DNA from: Breviolum minutum Mf 1.05b.01
Taxonomy: Eukaryota; Sar; Dinophyceae; Suessiales; Symbiodiniaceae
Direction: 5' to 3'
DNA: 64,000 nt
Assembly (NCBI GenBank): GCA_000507305.1
Contig: DF241100.1
Span: 1 to 64,000 of the forward strand
Both the position numbers and the translations under genes were made by a program. Shown here piece by piece: positions 1 to 11,966 of this stretch. The notes under the pieces are model-generated. The model searched no databases. It was not told the DNA's origin and saw only the letters and a list, made by a program, of their open reading frames with translations. The stretch's first letter is position 1. Each line of letters opens with the position of its first letter.

Positions 1-157
1 GTCTATTTTTTGACAAGACTGTATGAGACAGGACTGCATTCATTTTTAATGACAAGCCAGCATAAGACCGGTACTCATCCATTTTTATGACAAGCTGGCA
101 TAAGACCGGCTCTCGTCCATTTTTATGACAAGCTGGCATAAGACCGGCGCTCATCCA
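1..157. repeat. minisatellite, about 4 units of 38-39 bp
   Basis: Direct tandem repeat. Each unit contains TTTTTATGACAAG, then CTGGCATAAGACCGG, then a CTCATCCA-like tail. The last two units are nearly identical and the first is degenerate. It begins at the window edge, so its full length is unknown. It is followed by a short TATACACA-rich stretch (165-210). Confidence 0.8.
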
Positions 158-848
158 TTTTACATAGATATGTATATACACATATACACACATATATATG
201 TACATAAATATACTTCTCAGAAGGAATGTTTACATATTTTTCACCTTGAAAGGGGTAGCGCTAATCTTCCAACCCTCAATTTTTCGCAGTTTATAAGTTT
301 CAGGTAGGGTACAACTTTGCACAACAACTTGTCAATCGTAGCAGTTAAAGCACTGATTGCTTTTTGACTAAAGAACAGTTCAACTGGTCAGTGCACAAAA
401 AAAATAGCTAAAGATGTTGTGTGCCCACATGCTTCCACACGTTTCCCTTGAATCAACCACCTATCCCCTGGATCCTTTCTGGCCACAGGTAGTGTTTTTT
501 GGAGTTTTACCTTCGTACCGTTGGGGTTGACCTAGGGTGTAGCTAACTCACACATCCTGAGGGAAAATTGGCCCCATGAAGCTGGCATAGGGGGTCATTA
601 AAGGGGCCCATTTTGGAAAATCAAACGTGATGCTAAAAATGTGGTGATTTCTAGTGATCTGCGGTGCATTTTTATGAAAAGGTGCAATTAGCTTTGGCGG
701 TACCTCTACAAAAAAAGGAGTCCCTGTATTACGGGGTACATGGGATTGTTGACGTATATCACCAGATAAGATGGCATCCTTGGGCAAAAAAACCGGCCTT
801 TACAACCACCCTCCTCAACCTTCCACCACGTACCGCAAGTTTCTCCGC
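158..848. other. no gene recognised
   Basis: AT-rich simple sequence near 165-210, then unique DNA. Short open frames occur on both strands but none has a convincing exon signature. Confidence 0.4.
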
Positions 849-963
849 AGGTTAGGTCGTGGCTCGTTTGGCCATGGCGTGTCACCCTACACGCCAGGCC
901 AAGTGCCACCAGGTGCCCCACCTTCGGCGCGCAGTGTGTCAGGCTCTGGCAATCGGCAAACCT
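849..963 (+). CDS. candidate Pro/Gly/Ser-rich exon
   Basis: Follows a pyrimidine-rich acceptor (TTTCTCCGCAG). The open frame has a low-complexity composition (SPYTPGQVPPGAPPSARS). No family is recognised and the donor is unclear. It could be chance coding potential in a local GC-rich patch. Confidence 0.25.
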
Positions 964-1309
964 TAGAAAAAACAGCCGAACCACATCGCTTTTGTGAATC
1001 TTAACCGGAGTTCAGGGATGATTTATTAGGATGTTGCGAGCCAAATTGACTCAGCAGCATCCTTTTAGTTCAGGGATCATGATGGTGAATAAACTAGTTA
1101 GTTAAGGCCCGCTATTTTTTTTCGAGGGGGGTGGAGGGGGAGTTAAAGTTAATGTGGCATTTGGGGATGGTGCCCTTAGAAGTGTATGGGGATCTTTCAT
1201 GGTACAAGATGGGCGTCTACCACTGGTCATAACTGGGTGGGGTGAAATAACCCCTATGAGTGGATTGCATCGGAGAGATCATTGGAAATGCCAGCCATTT
1301 TGGGGGGCT

Positions 1310-1397
1310 ACCCTCCCGAAGTTTAACATAGCCCCTGAAAAATGATGGTTGGAAGACTACTTTCCTTTTGGGATGGTACATTTTCAGGGGCTAGGGG
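1310..1397. repeat. family C inverted-repeat element
   Basis: Left arm TACCCTCCCGAAGTTTAACA then TAGCCCCTGAAAA; centre GATGGTTGGAAGACTACTTT; right arm ATTTTCAGGGGCTA. The arms are reverse complements and can fold into a hairpin. Confidence 0.7.
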
Positions 1398-1962
1398 TAT
1401 CCAAAGTTGATGCTACTACAGTATGGTAAATGTTTGGTGGGATTTTCCCCCGAACAAAAAAAGGAGTGCATTATTTGAGGTGGTGTCATTATTGCATTCG
1501 CTGGTGCTTGGATTGGAAGGGAGCGATAATTTGCAGTGCTGGGGGTGGTCTAATATGATTTCATAGTAGGGAACGATGAATGGAGCTACCCCCCCAAGTT
1601 TCTTCGTGAAACCCACTGCATTTTAGATGATCCGTGTTATTTTCTTAAGGGTTTAAAACCTATCTATGCAATCGGGGGTGGGGTGAAATTAAAGGCTTCT
1701 TGCAGTTTTGTAGTTGGAAGCTGTTTCTCCTGAGGCATGCTTAGTTCGGTTACACTCCGGTAAACTAACATAGCACTGGGAAATCCAGTATTTGAAGATG
1801 TATCTCCTATTGGAAATGGTGGGTTTTCCATTGCTATTGTTAGTTTACCAGAGGGTATAGTTTGTTTCGGATGTTCCCGATTTTTTGATCCTACGAGTCT
1901 ACGGGGGGGTGAATCTTGGTGGCCGGAAAGGCCATGATGCCAGTTTCTCAGGTGGTGGTTAT

Positions 1963-2082
1963 ACTGTAAATGGAAGAAATCCGGCTAAACCAGTTGAGGT
2001 TGGTAGATTATCCCATGATTTATAGGATTTAGGGTTGTATGCATCCCAAGTGGTGCAGGATTTCTTTCAATAGGAATATCAC
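1963..2082. repeat. family A inverted-repeat element (degenerate)
   Basis: Left end GTAAATGGAAGAAATCCGGC; right end GTGGTGCAGGATTTCTTTC. The terminal GTTGATGG/CCATCAAC blocks have decayed compared with the copies at 7663 and 50418. Confidence 0.65.
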
Positions 2083-2287
2083 TTTGTTGATGATATTCCT
2101 TTTGAGTCACTTCGAGCACTTGAAACCAGACAGAGGTTTTTCTTGTTGCTGTTGTTTTCCAAGGAAGTTCTCTTTAACCAGCTGCATTTGCGAGTCCAGC
2201 AATCACAGTGCCTTGGTCCTTCAAAAAGATGGAACCTTATTTCATTTACACGGGGGACAACAATATGCTCAGGGAAGTTACCTAGGA

Positions 2288-2403
2288 CCCTCCCTAAAGC
2301 TAACATTGTGGCCAACTGGCCAACTGAAAAATAGACCCTTCCAAAAGGAAACGAGTATTCCAACCAACCATTTTTTGATGCTATGTAAGTTTCAGGGAGG
2401 GTA
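2288..2403. repeat. family C inverted-repeat element
   Basis: Left arm ACCCTCCCTAAAGCTAACAT, right arm ATGTAAGTTTCAGGGAGGGT, centre CCAAAAGGAAAC...TTCCAACCAACC. Open frames overlapping it on both strands are passengers of the repeat. Confidence 0.75.
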
Positions 2404-3256
2404 ATTATAGTTGTATATACAGTTATTTTGGAGTTTGGAGTTGAGTTTCAGGGCATGAGGTTTTCTCTCTGAAAATCTTTTCTCTGAAGTGAAATTTATA
2501 CAGCTTTTTTTGGAGTTGTTTCTCCTTTGGGCGCGTCAAAGAAAAGTGTTTGTTGTCTGGGCTGGCTTTTTCGTTGGCATGATATGGCATGGCATGATGC
2601 CGCTGGGGTGGAGTTACAAGTGGGCAATTTTTTACCACGGTAGAAAGTCAAGGCGGCCAGATCACCCGAAATCCACACCTCGGGGAGGGCGTGCAACTAT
2701 CAATGCTTAACTTGCATGAAGATCCTACCTTTGGTAATATAGCTATGACTATCAGCAATTTATTTTTTGTGGAACAATGCTCGGAAAAAAACAAACGTAC
2801 TTTGTAACACTTAGGAATTAGGATAGATTTATAGAATTTCACCATGGTCATCAACGACTTCATCCAAGTATGCTGATTCGTCCAGGTTGGTGATAGTAGA
2901 ACTCCTTAGGGGAAGTTATAATACGAAGTTCCAGTGATCGACCTCATGGCTACCAGCAGCTGGAAACTTCCAGTGTGTCGGTTTATCATGGCTCCTTAAT
3001 TGGCCACCTTGTAGAAAAAACATCTGCACTAGTTGATAGGTAGTTGATCAATGTATATCCCATTCTTGCTTCAACAAACAGTTTAATGTCTCCATTCGGG
3101 AGACAACATGTTTGAAACTTCTAGGCTTGCAAATGGCTGAGTATTGTGGATGATTTGCCCCAAGTTTGTTCCCCCCCCGTTATCAGTTGGAAACTTGGAA
3201 CACTTTCTAGCACTTATATTAATGGGTACCCTGGGGCCCTTGGCGAAATAACCGAG
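2404..3256. other. no gene recognised
   Basis: Unique sequence with a possible decayed family A fragment near 3030-3060 (AGTTGATAGGTAGTTGATC). No convincing exon. Confidence 0.35.
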
Positions 3257-3315
3257 GCAAGACAGAGAACAGGAACTGCGGAAGCAGTTGCACGAACTGA
3301 AAGAGATGGAAGAAG
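3257..3315 (+). CDS. candidate short coiled-coil exon
   Basis: After an AG acceptor (ATAACCGAG) one frame reads DREQELRKQLHELKEMEEA, strongly heptad-like. It ends near a possible GC donor (GAAGAA|GCTTGC); the frame stops shortly after. Isolated, so it cannot be placed in a gene. Confidence 0.35.
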
Positions 3316-4101
3316 CTTGCCACCCTTAAATCCCCAAAAAATTACCGAGCTATAAATCAACCAATTCAGACGAAAAAACTTGTGTTTTGTTGAGTTTGTG
3401 AGTTTTTTTTTGCATGGGGAAAACACCAATTATTCACCATCATTTGGGGAATTTGTTGTTATGTTTTCCAACCACATCTAAGTAAATATCTTAAATTATA
3501 TACATGCTTATTGATCAAACGTTTCTGGAAAAAACAACATTGATGGAAAGCGAAAGTCTACATGATTGTCATCACGACCCGTGACGTACACTCCTCCAAG
3601 AAGCGTTATTTCTAAAGGAAAACGGAATTCAAGAGGTCGGTTGAACAAGAATTGAGGATTGGCTGCAAGCTGGAAAGAATTCGCGGTTAAGGTCGTTACA
3701 CTGGAAAACTGAAGGGAATTTTATCAAGCACCTTTCTTTGTAACCATTGTAGTCGCACCCACCTTTGAGTAACATTGTCCTATTTTAATATTAGTTTTAA
3801 TGTGTAGACATAGGTTTAATTAGACTTCTATGTGCCACCAATTTGAAAATGTACACACACCTAATATTACAACCTGCACCTGAACTCAATCTCAAGACCA
3901 GATTCCTTTTAATGTTTTGAATCATATTTTGACCCTTGAAAAAAAGTCATTTAAGTCGGGCAAGTTTGGCCTTGTTGCCAAGGACCTCTTTTTGCGAGCA
4001 AAAGAGGAGGTACAAGAGGCGCGCGGCCACCTCTTCAAACCTGAGAGATGGGTGGGTGGCGGTGAGGACTGGTACTTGGAGGGTGGGCTTCCCCCACTCA
4101 G

Positions 4102-4214
4102 TTAGGATCAACCCCAATGTAGAAGCCATAAAGGCACGGCCAATTCGGAAGGGGAAAACTACAACCCCAGTTAGGGAACTTACTATGGTTGCTGACTACT
4201 TACGAGGCCAGGGA
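4102..4214 (+). CDS. candidate exon, basic protein
   Basis: Follows a pyrimidine tract and acceptor (CTTCCCCCACTCAG). The frame is basic and protein-like (NPNVEAIKARPIRKGKTT, then PVRELTMVADYLRGQ). A stop follows. An upstream open stretch at 3945-4060 may be a neighbouring exon. No family recognised. Confidence 0.35.
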
Positions 4215-4655
4215 TGATCCTCCAAGTAGGGGCCCCAATGATGCAAAATCATCGGAAGTTGGGCGTAAATTGTCACAACCAAACCGCTGAGTATAGTCAA
4301 TCCTGAACCATCATGGTGACATGGAGGCACGGAATCCCTTCCCCCAAAAAAGCCATGAAAATTATTCAGGTTTTAGGAATTTGGATGTAATTTGTCCAGA
4401 TTGGAGGGAGTTCTAGGAAAAAAAATCCAATTACAAAATGGCAGTATCATGGAGTATCCATGTTTTTTGGGAACAACGATTGTAAAGCAAATGTTGTTGT
4501 CCCAAGGTTCAACAGGGCGTGAAGCACATGATCCAATGGGTTCTTCATGTGCTTCTTAAATGGGTATAACGTTCACAACCCAACGACACTAACTCGAAGA
4601 GCCTGAGCTTAGACGAAGATACCAACTCGAAAAAGCGCGTTCAACATTACTAGGT

Positions 4656-4755
4656 GGTAGGCGGTGGCAACTCAAATCTTTTTCATTTTGACCCTTACCT
4701 GGGGAGATGATCCCCTTTCACGAATATTTTTCAAATGGGTTGAAACACCAACTAG
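4656..4755. repeat. family B inverted-repeat element
   Basis: Left GTAGGCGGTGGCAACTCAAA; core CCTTACCTGGGGAGATGATC; right AAATGGGTTGAAACACCAAC then TAG. The core is the family B signature. Confidence 0.75.
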
Positions 4756-5111
4756 CAATTTTTTGTTGGTTTTGATGGTGATTCTTTACGGATTCGATCT
4801 CCTGGGACCAAATCACCATGAAACCACCCCACCATTTGGGGAAGATGTTTGATTTTCTTCCAACCACCGAACCAGCAAACTTTGTAAGATCATGACAACC
4901 ACACAAGAATGATTCATCCTTTCATTTTGTGGGCGAAAAAGGGATTAAGGTGTTCTTGGGATATTCCGTTCGATATGCTTTCAACTATGAACCGGGTAAC
5001 CGGGTGGATGTCTGAGTTTGAATCCGGGTAGGTTGGCTGTGGAGAGGGCTTTCAATTTTAAAAGGTTATTAACTAGAACCATCATTGCATCCCACTGAAT
5101 TGGAGTACTAC

Positions 5112-5200
5112 TTGTTGATGGAGGAAATCCTGCACCAGTTGATAGGTATACCACTATGTTTTATGCATCTCAGGTGGTGCAGGATTTCTTCCACAACAGT
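5112..5200. repeat. family A inverted-repeat element
   Basis: Left TTGTTGATGGAGGAAATCCT then GCACCAGTTGATAGG; right GGTGGTGCAGGATTTCTTCC then ACAACAG. The arms are complementary over about 27 bp. Confidence 0.8.
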
Positions 5201-6122
5201 ATCATGTACAGCATCTATAGACACTGTGGTGAAAGTAGATGGCGCAACGCAACTCCCAACAGGTGGCGATCTGTAAGGGACCATGATAAACCAATACGTG
5301 GGAGTGGCTAGCCATCTACTTCCCAGGTGGTACACATGAATTCACGGGAGTTCAAGGGTACTCCGCCAACGGAAAGTTTGGGGGTTCAGCTTACATCCCT
5401 TGCTATTTGATTCGTAAGTTGTCCTGTAGTCTAACATTCCCAACTGGAAAGGTCGAATTTTCGAAATCTTTGAAGGAAGGCCTTATGCCCCCAATCAACA
5501 CAGTTGAGTGGATATGAGTCAAAAAAAATTGGCTGGCTAAAACCCAGTGATATTGGGATTTTCCCCACTCACAAAAAGTGGCCCCAACTTTTCTCCTTTT
5601 TATTTTAATCATGTATGTGTCAGTCCATGCTTTTCACGTTACAAGGGCCCATCCTTTTGAACATATCCTTTGGGTCTACCAGCCACCCAGTAACAGTCAC
5701 ACCCACCAAGCACGACAGAATCAACTGTCAGGTGTTGCACCGTTCCGATGGCATTGAGGTAGGATATGGCGTTCGTAAGGGGTGGGAGGGGGCAATATCA
5801 ACCAGCGAAAAATTGTGTCAAAAATGGACGCATACACGCCTTGCATACATCCCTGGAAACTAACATCGCCGTAACATTTTGCAATTTTTGCCACTAAAAT
5901 AAAATGGACCTATAATCACTTTTTTTTTGGGTAGCTTTCACTAACTAAACTTCCTGGGTGTTTAGGTGGTATAAATATAGATCCCCGGCCTCCCCGACAA
6001 TAGATGTGGACCAACGAAAGCACACCCACGGTTAACAAAAAAAATATCTGGACTATGGGCAAAAAACCGGCCCCCCAAAAAAGTTCCCGGAACAAATGTG
6101 GCTTCCACGGATTTTTTCGCAG
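5201..6122. other. no gene recognised with confidence
   Basis: Contains a half family C arm near 5840-5875 (CCCTGGAAACTAACATCGCC) and a short open stretch near 5700-5755 ending at a possible GTAGGA donor, too weak to call. Confidence 0.3.
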
Positions 6123-6290
6123 GATGAGAAAAGAAATCCATCCCGACTTCCGACTTCCGACTCCCGACCCTGTCGACAGCTTTAGCCGGAATCCTGTCAT
6201 GTCAGGAGGATCAGATGGGACTGAACTATCGGAGGCCAACGCCCAAACCACCATTTGCATGGCAGCCGTCACAAGAATACGAGCCTTACA
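6123..6290 (+). CDS. candidate exon of unknown protein
   Basis: Preceded by a good acceptor (GGATTTTTTCGCAG). One frame reads through with an ordinary composition (for example NPVMSGGSDGTELSEANAQ). A second frame is also open, so the frame is uncertain. No family recognised. Confidence 0.3.
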
Positions 6291-6682
6291 CAAAAAAAAC
6301 CGTCGCGGTGAAAGGGCTGTGTGAGATTGATGTTTTTTTGTCGGATTTTTTTGATGAGATATTTTTTGGGGGGAAGAGAAGCTAGAGACTCAGGGAACGG
6401 TTTCAAAATCTTTTGAGGATGCTACCAACTTCCCAAAATAAACCCTTCAATGAAAGGTTGCCCATTTTGTTTCCATCTTTTACCTTGCCAAAAAAACAAC
6501 TTGTGAGACAAAATAAATCCTACCTGCAGTTTTTTTTTTGCCCATGGAGTTTTCTTCAGGGCAGCTGCCGTGACTGTCGTTTTTTTTGGTTGTTGGTTCA
6601 AATATTTGAGGATCGACTTCTTCGACCCCCCATGGCTGGCTCCAGAGCATGGTAGTATGGTACTACTATATGTAGAAATCGG

Positions 6683-6783
6683 TGACTGGTTGGTGGTTTC
6701 AATTTTTTGTTCTTTTCCCCCTTCTTGGGGAAATGATCCAATAATGACCAATATTTTTCAGATGGGTTGAAACCACCAACTAG
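6683..6783. repeat. family B inverted-repeat element
   Basis: Left GACTGGTTGGTGGTTTCAAT; core CTTCTTGGGGAAATGATCCA; right TTTTTCAGATGGGTTGAAAC then CACCAACTAG. Confidence 0.85.
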
Positions 6784-6939
6784 GTGAAGTTTTTTAAGAC
6801 GAACCAATTCCTTTGGAAAGAATATGTGTAGTTTTTAATTTCCGAAGGGAAGCCTCCTGTTTTCTGTGCACCAACCAATTGACCTAATTGACCCAACCCA
6901 AATGAGGACATGCATATGGATGAATATCAACTTGTAACT

Positions 6940-7045
6940 AACAGTTCGCCCCTGAAAATCAATGGTTGGAAGTTGGAAGATTATATAATTTCCTTGGGGG
7001 GGCCCAGCCTAGTTTCAGAGGCTATGTCAAAGTTCCAGGGAGTAC
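6940..7045. repeat. family C inverted-repeat element
   Basis: Left AACTAACAGTTCGCCCCTGA, centre ATGGTTGGAAG, right TATGTCAAAGTTCCAGGGAG. The outer arms are imperfect. Confidence 0.6.
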
Positions 7046-7662
7046 ATCAAATAAAAATACAAACAATGATTTTAATTACATTTCTGAACATGGACATTCC
7101 CAATAATAATGTTAGTTTCAGAGAGGGGAACTCACACATCACATCGATCTGGTTTCGTTTGATGCGAAAGCCTCAGGAAAAAGAGTTTCAAGCCGCTTAG
7201 CTGGCGGTATTGGGAGGGGAGATTCCCCAATCGCCGGTGGTTTTGGAAAAAGAACACTGTGGCGGGTGTGTTTTATGTCTTTTTGGCGGGGGAGGTTGGT
7301 TGGTGGGTTGATTTGGGGTTGATGTTTGGTTGATTTTGGCTGTTTTTGGTTGATTTTGGCTTGGTTGGATATCTTCATTGATTGTGTTAAATGGCTGCAG
7401 ATGTATGAAATAGCATTGGGTTGAACCCTGGGGGTTAAGCCGGCGACCCTGATGAAACGCCAGGGTACTGAAAATACTTGGGCGTTACTGGCCGAAGCTC
7501 CACTGGGGAAAGGGTGCCGCATCTTAAGAAACGATTTCAGGGGTTTTCTTCATCATTTGATATTTGGTTGGGTGTGTCTTTCTCCTTGTAAAGTGGCAAA
7601 AGAATGGATGAAGATAATAAAGGTTTATAGTTGGGGATCCCCAAGCCTTCAAATGTAGCAAT

Positions 7663-7768
7663 CCTGTTGATGGAAGAAATCCTGCACCACTTGGGATGTA
7701 TAAAACTCTGTAAGTAATGGGATATTTACCATATTAACTGGTTAGTCGGATTTCTTCCATCAACAGTC
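7663..7768. repeat. family A inverted-repeat element
   Basis: Left CCTGTTGATGGAAGAAATCC then TGCACCACTTGG; right GTCGGATTTCTTCCATCAAC then AG. One of the best preserved copies; the ends match a GT donor and CAG acceptor. Confidence 0.85.
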
Positions 7769-9481
7769 CCTCCCCACAAAAAAAAGCAAAAACAAAAAAA
7801 CAAAGAAAAACTTGGCCCCGATGGAAACCATCAGCAAGGTTTTTCTTCCCGTTCACCTGCACCTGGGAATGACATTTTTGCAATGAAGCCAACTGATGCA
7901 CCCATTTTGTATTATTTCCTATAAGGTCTTATTTCCAAGGCCGTCATTTGAGATTGATTTTTCCAAAACCAACCTGGTGGTGGTGGTTAAACCATTGGGA
8001 GAACCCAACCACGGTAACTCAACCAAAAGGGTCAGCCAGCCAAAGGCCTGGGCCTCGGGCCTCGCTTCACCAAAAACAACCACCCTTCAGGTCACCGGCG
8101 AATCTCAAGAGATCGTAACGAAGGTTGGAGACTTTGAAGATCAAGGCGCAGTGTGTGGCGTCTAAAAACCGACCAATGGCATCTAATGGCTATAATCAGC
8201 CTAGATGCACCTCCTTCTTCTAGGGTTAAAAAAAAACCCATCCCCAGAAAGATAAGGCATTCTTAGGGGGCTTGGGAAACCTGTGGTTTCCCTTAATAAG
8301 GCCTAAAGGCGGGCTATTCAACCCTTATTTTCTGAGGGGGGTACGAAGACTGTGTGTGTGTGTTGACGAATCACATTCAACTTGGCAATGCTTTTGGGTT
8401 TTTTTGTCCCTTAGACCGCCGAGTTCCGCAAGTTGAAAGTTGGTGGCGGTTTATTTTTTTCAGAATGTAACTCGCTCATATACAAATTAAACTTTTAGCA
8501 GTGGACCGAAGTTTTGGCATCTTGATTCTGTGGGTTGGCTTGGTGGACCATGTTAAGCTGTAAAAAACAAACAGTGGTGTGTTGGATCATGAAGGGATGG
8601 ATGATGTTGGGCCACATGTTCATTTGTGGTAGTGTTTTTCTTGACGATGAGGACCTGACCCACCTTTTTTTCATCTAGATTTGTTGATGGGGTGTATACT
8701 GATGTAATTTGCAATTTGTTTTGTTTTTGTGTTTGGAAATTTTTTGGTGCAGGACTTTTGGCAATTGTAATATGAACTTGAATTTTGATTCAACGGATAT
8801 CAACCTCATCCTTGTAACTATCTATTATATACCATTTTGGGTGTGTTTTCCATCTTCCTTACATACGAACATCTCACCGTATCTCACCATCACTGCCTTT
8901 TTTTCAGTTTAGGTTGCTTCATTAAAAACACCCATCCCCCAAGCCCCGAAAAATTTTCACCGGTGAAAAACAACTAAACAACTATACCCTAAGGATCCAG
9001 ATATGTCGTGAGAAAAGGGATTTCCCCTGTAATCCTATTGTGGGGATGGGATTGGGACCATCAAACCTACGATTTTTAGGGAAGGGTCTGGATTCTTAGG
9101 GATGAGTCAACTTCCACCTGAACCAGGTTGGGTCATTCCTGTGGGTGGTTCCTGGCGACTGATGCGTGGTGGCATCTATCGCTGGACCATTTGCATCGAG
9201 CGCAAGTGTTGCTCGGGCCGATGGAGTGACACCCCCAAGCGGCCAACATTTTTGAGGGGAGCAAGGTGAAGCAACAAAATAGCCTGACGTTTTCTTAAAA
9301 TCCAACCGGTCACTGAAATTAAGGAGACGGTCACTTTGTCGTTGAAAATAGACCTTTCTTTTATCCTTTTGCTCTTCAAAAGGTCGTCAGATTTTCGGAA
9401 ATTTGGTTGGAAATTTTGCTGGGGTGAAAAAATTGGAACGAGAAATTCTCCAAGCAAGCCCAACCCCGATGATTCCTCCAA
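7769..9481. other. mostly non-coding
   Basis: One weak exon-like patch near 8097-8140 (after CACCCTTCAG, reading VTGESQEIVTK before a GTTGG). A GC-richer stretch at 9130-9240 is open in several frames on both strands. Neither can be assigned. Confidence 0.3.
8272..8342. repeat. family E inverted-repeat element (partial)
   Basis: Contains GGTTTCCCTTAATAAGGCCT and CCCTTATTTTCTGAGGGGGG, matching the right half of the family E copy at 13740-13870. Confidence 0.6.
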
Positions 9482-9575
9482 GCAAACCCTCTAGCAGCAA
9501 CCGCTTCACCTGAAGCTGAGGTTCGGGCCGACCGCAACTGCACCTTGGCTGAGGGACCCGGTCTGAAGGCTAAAC
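9482..9575 (+). CDS. candidate exon, possibly start of a filamin-type Ig repeat
   Basis: Acceptor CGATGATTCCTCCAAG. The frame contains EVRADRNCTLAEGPGLKAK and ends at CTT|GTGTGA. The C-x(2-3)-EGPGL core resembles the first strand of filamin/ABP280 repeats. This is suggestive only, because the rest of the repeat was not found. Only this frame looks protein-like. Confidence 0.4.
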
Positions 9576-9630
9576 TTGTGTGATGAGGTGTGAACTCCTG
9601 TAACATCCATAAGGGAAGGGTCATAAAAAG

Positions 9631-9730
9631 CTAGGTGGTGGTTTCAATTCTTTTCAATTTTCATCCCTATTTTGGGGAAGATTCCTATTTTGACTAATAT
9701 TTTTCAGATGGGTTGAAACCACCAACTAGT
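9631..9730. repeat. family B inverted-repeat element
   Basis: Left CTAGGTGGTGGTTTCAATTC; core CCTATTTTGGGGAAGATTCC; right CAGATGGGTTGAAACCACCA then ACTAGT. The ends CTAG|GTGG...CAACTAG| are good splice-site mimics. Confidence 0.85.
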
Positions 9731-10156
9731 AGAGGTTTATGTACCCGTTTGATGTTGCCTGTGATATAAAAGGGTAGGATGAACATCCCCAACTATAAGG
9801 AGTTTAAGGAGTTCATCTTTTCCCCCCTGGGTCATGAGTGAAATGACGAAATTTCTGTTGAAGAATACCAAACGGTGGTTGAACGCCTGAACTTGGGGGG
9901 CAGATGATGAAGCAATGTTTTAGAGCAAAATTGTTCAGATGGGTTGGTTCAACCAGCCGGCGAAAGCAACTTTGGATAGTTGATTCCGCCATAGATGGAC
10001 TCTTCAGCCATTGAGTTCGTTTGACACCTCATACATGCATGATATGCATGTTAGGATGAAAGGAAGGATCAATGGAATGTTTGGTGCACATCCCTTTTGG
10101 CTCTCTGAGTGACGGCTTCAGCTTCTTTGGTTAAGTGATTTAGTCAAGGTTCCTAG

Positions 10157-10244
10157 ATGATGAGGAGGAAGATGACGATGATGTTGTTGATGATGATGAT
10201 GATGATGATCATGATCATGGGTTGATGATGATGATGATCATAAG
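10157..10244. repeat. GAT/ATG trinucleotide microsatellite
   Basis: Runs of GATGAT interrupted by GTT and ATC. Flanking sequence is not obviously coding. Confidence 0.85.
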
Positions 10245-10401
10245 TTATCTTTTTGAAAACATGGGATTGAATGGACTGGGGTCCATTTTACCTTCTGAGG
10301 AACTCATGATTTTCATTGGGAAAATTTCCATTCATCGGGCCAGGCAGTTGGGTATTCATGGTGCCAACCACAACCAGCCCTGGCGCCTGGTGACGACCTC
10401 C

Positions 10402-10484
10402 AGATGTTCTTGGTCACGGGATGATGAGCCATGGCAAGATCGACCTGGTGGCGATAGGCGCCACTGACAGCCAGCGGGGTTTCA
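10402..10484 (+). CDS. candidate exon of unknown protein
   Basis: Acceptor GACGACCTCCAG. The frame reads VLGHGMMSHGKIDLVAIGAT and continues to a GT (CGG|GTTTCA). A family C element begins 14 bp later, as at many exon ends here. No family recognised. Confidence 0.4.
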
Positions 10485-10497
10485 GTGGGGAAAAAGG

Positions 10498-10602
10498 GCC
10501 CCCGAAAACTAACAGCTGGAACCTGAAAATGATGGGTTTGTAATAGGAATCTCCTCTTCCAGAGCTTCATTTTCAGGTTCCATGTTAGTTTTCAGGGGTG
10601 TA
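10498..10602. repeat. family C inverted-repeat element
   Basis: Left CCCCCGAAAACTAACAGCTG then GAACCTGAAAATGATGG; right CATTTTCAGGTTCCATGTTA then GTTTTCAGGGGTGTA. Near-perfect arms. Confidence 0.85.
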
Positions 10603-10728
10603 ATCGACTGAAAACGAAACATGACATTGGATAAATCACACCATGTTTCATAGGAGATATATACATCTTCAAAGGCGTTGATTTTTTTTCATTGTCATGT
10701 TAGTTTTCGGGGGTGTATCAGAGTATCA

Positions 10729-10851
10729 TTACTCCCTGGAAGCTGAAGATAGCCTCGCAGGAGAAAATTTCACCATACAAAAAAGGAAAGTACGTAGTCT
10801 TCCAACTCTCATTTTTTAGTGGCGAGCTGTTAAGCTTTGGGGGTGCACACC
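10729..10851. repeat. family C inverted-repeat element
   Basis: Left TACTCCCTGGAAGCTGAAGA; right GGCGAGCTGTTAAGCTTTGG then GGGTG. A half arm (CATGTTAGTTTTCGGGGGTG) lies just upstream at 10698-10717. Confidence 0.65.
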
Positions 10852-10871
10852 TTCTTTTCACCTCCCTCCAG

Positions 10872-10985
10872 TTGTGGCAACGATGGTCCAACTATCAGAA
10901 AAAAACTCAGGTGGGAAAAACCCAGCCCACTGATGATGACCCCACTCCCGGCGCTTACCCGAACCTTCCTCATTGGCGATTGGTG
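10872..10985 (+). CDS. exon of unknown protein
   Basis: Strong acceptor (CTTCTTTTCACCTCCCTCCAG). The frame is open for 37-38 codons (KTQPTDDDPTPGAYPNLPHW) and reaches GTG|GTGAAG. It lies directly after a family C element. No domain recognised. Confidence 0.5.
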
Positions 10986-11966
10986 GTGAAGAAAATTTAC
11001 GGAACGCCATGAAAACCCAACAATGGGTGGTCAGATTACGAGTAACCAGGAGTAATGTTGGTCGATTTAAACATGTTGTTTATGATCAGTTATCACTTGC
11101 ATTTAAATTCAGGTGACTTTTTTTACCTGTCTACGATAGTAAATCATCATTAAACCACCACCATTTGGGAGATTGTTTTTTAAAACGTTTTTCCAAGCAT
11201 CAAACAACAAGCAAATCTAAGATGGATGGCTGGCGTAAAGATCCATCCCCAACAAAAAGGCTTCTGAAAGGGTGGATTAGTAAAGGGGCCTGGTTTCCAA
11301 CCATTGCATACTACACTGGTCATGAGTCACTAGTCATAGTAACTAGTAAGATAACCAATCAATTCCACAGTGTTGCTGGTAATTTGGGTGAGACAAAAAT
11401 TGATTAGATGCAGTGTTTGAGGGCTGATGTCACGTTTCATGTGACATAAAAACTGTGAATCAAGGTTTTTCGAGTCAGCTTGAAGTCAGTTGAAGCTTCG
11501 CATTAAGTATGTAAATGGGAATGTCCTCATCAAACCTATCCATTCTTCCGAAATAAGGGTGCAATAAATGATTTGGATCTACGTACCCCCCGCCGTCACC
11601 ACCAGGATGACATTACATTTTTTTGTTCCGGAATCCCAACCTAAATCTTTAATTTCAACTGTTACTAGGTCTGGTTGGAAGACGATATTTTTATACTTCG
11701 GGATACTATCTTGTCAGGTGCGAACTGTTAGTTTCAGGGAGGGTAATCATCATTGCCTCCTGTCGTAAGACCGCATGAACCGCTGCAGGTTGATCGATGA
11801 AGGTAGTTTCGTCCATATAGAGGTGGATATGACGCTCGAAAAGCACAAAAAACAACCTTGGGAAAATGGTGCATGGCAGGGGAGAGTATAGTGATGAGTT
11901 TTGATTATTGACATATAGCAAGAAAAACAAGTACAGTACTAACAGACGTTGAGTCTTTGAGCAATA

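Noticed and set aside
2039..2404. 121-codon + strand open frame
   Set aside because: More than half lies in a family C inverted repeat; both strands are open because the arms are complementary.
7139..7522. 127-codon minus-strand open frame
   Set aside because: Its Pro/Gln/Thr-rich middle comes from a TTGGTTGATTTTGG repeat; no motif.
9096..9305. GC-rich patch open in several frames on both strands
   Set aside because: No frame is clearly better and no motif found; the filamin idea is kept only for 9482-9575.
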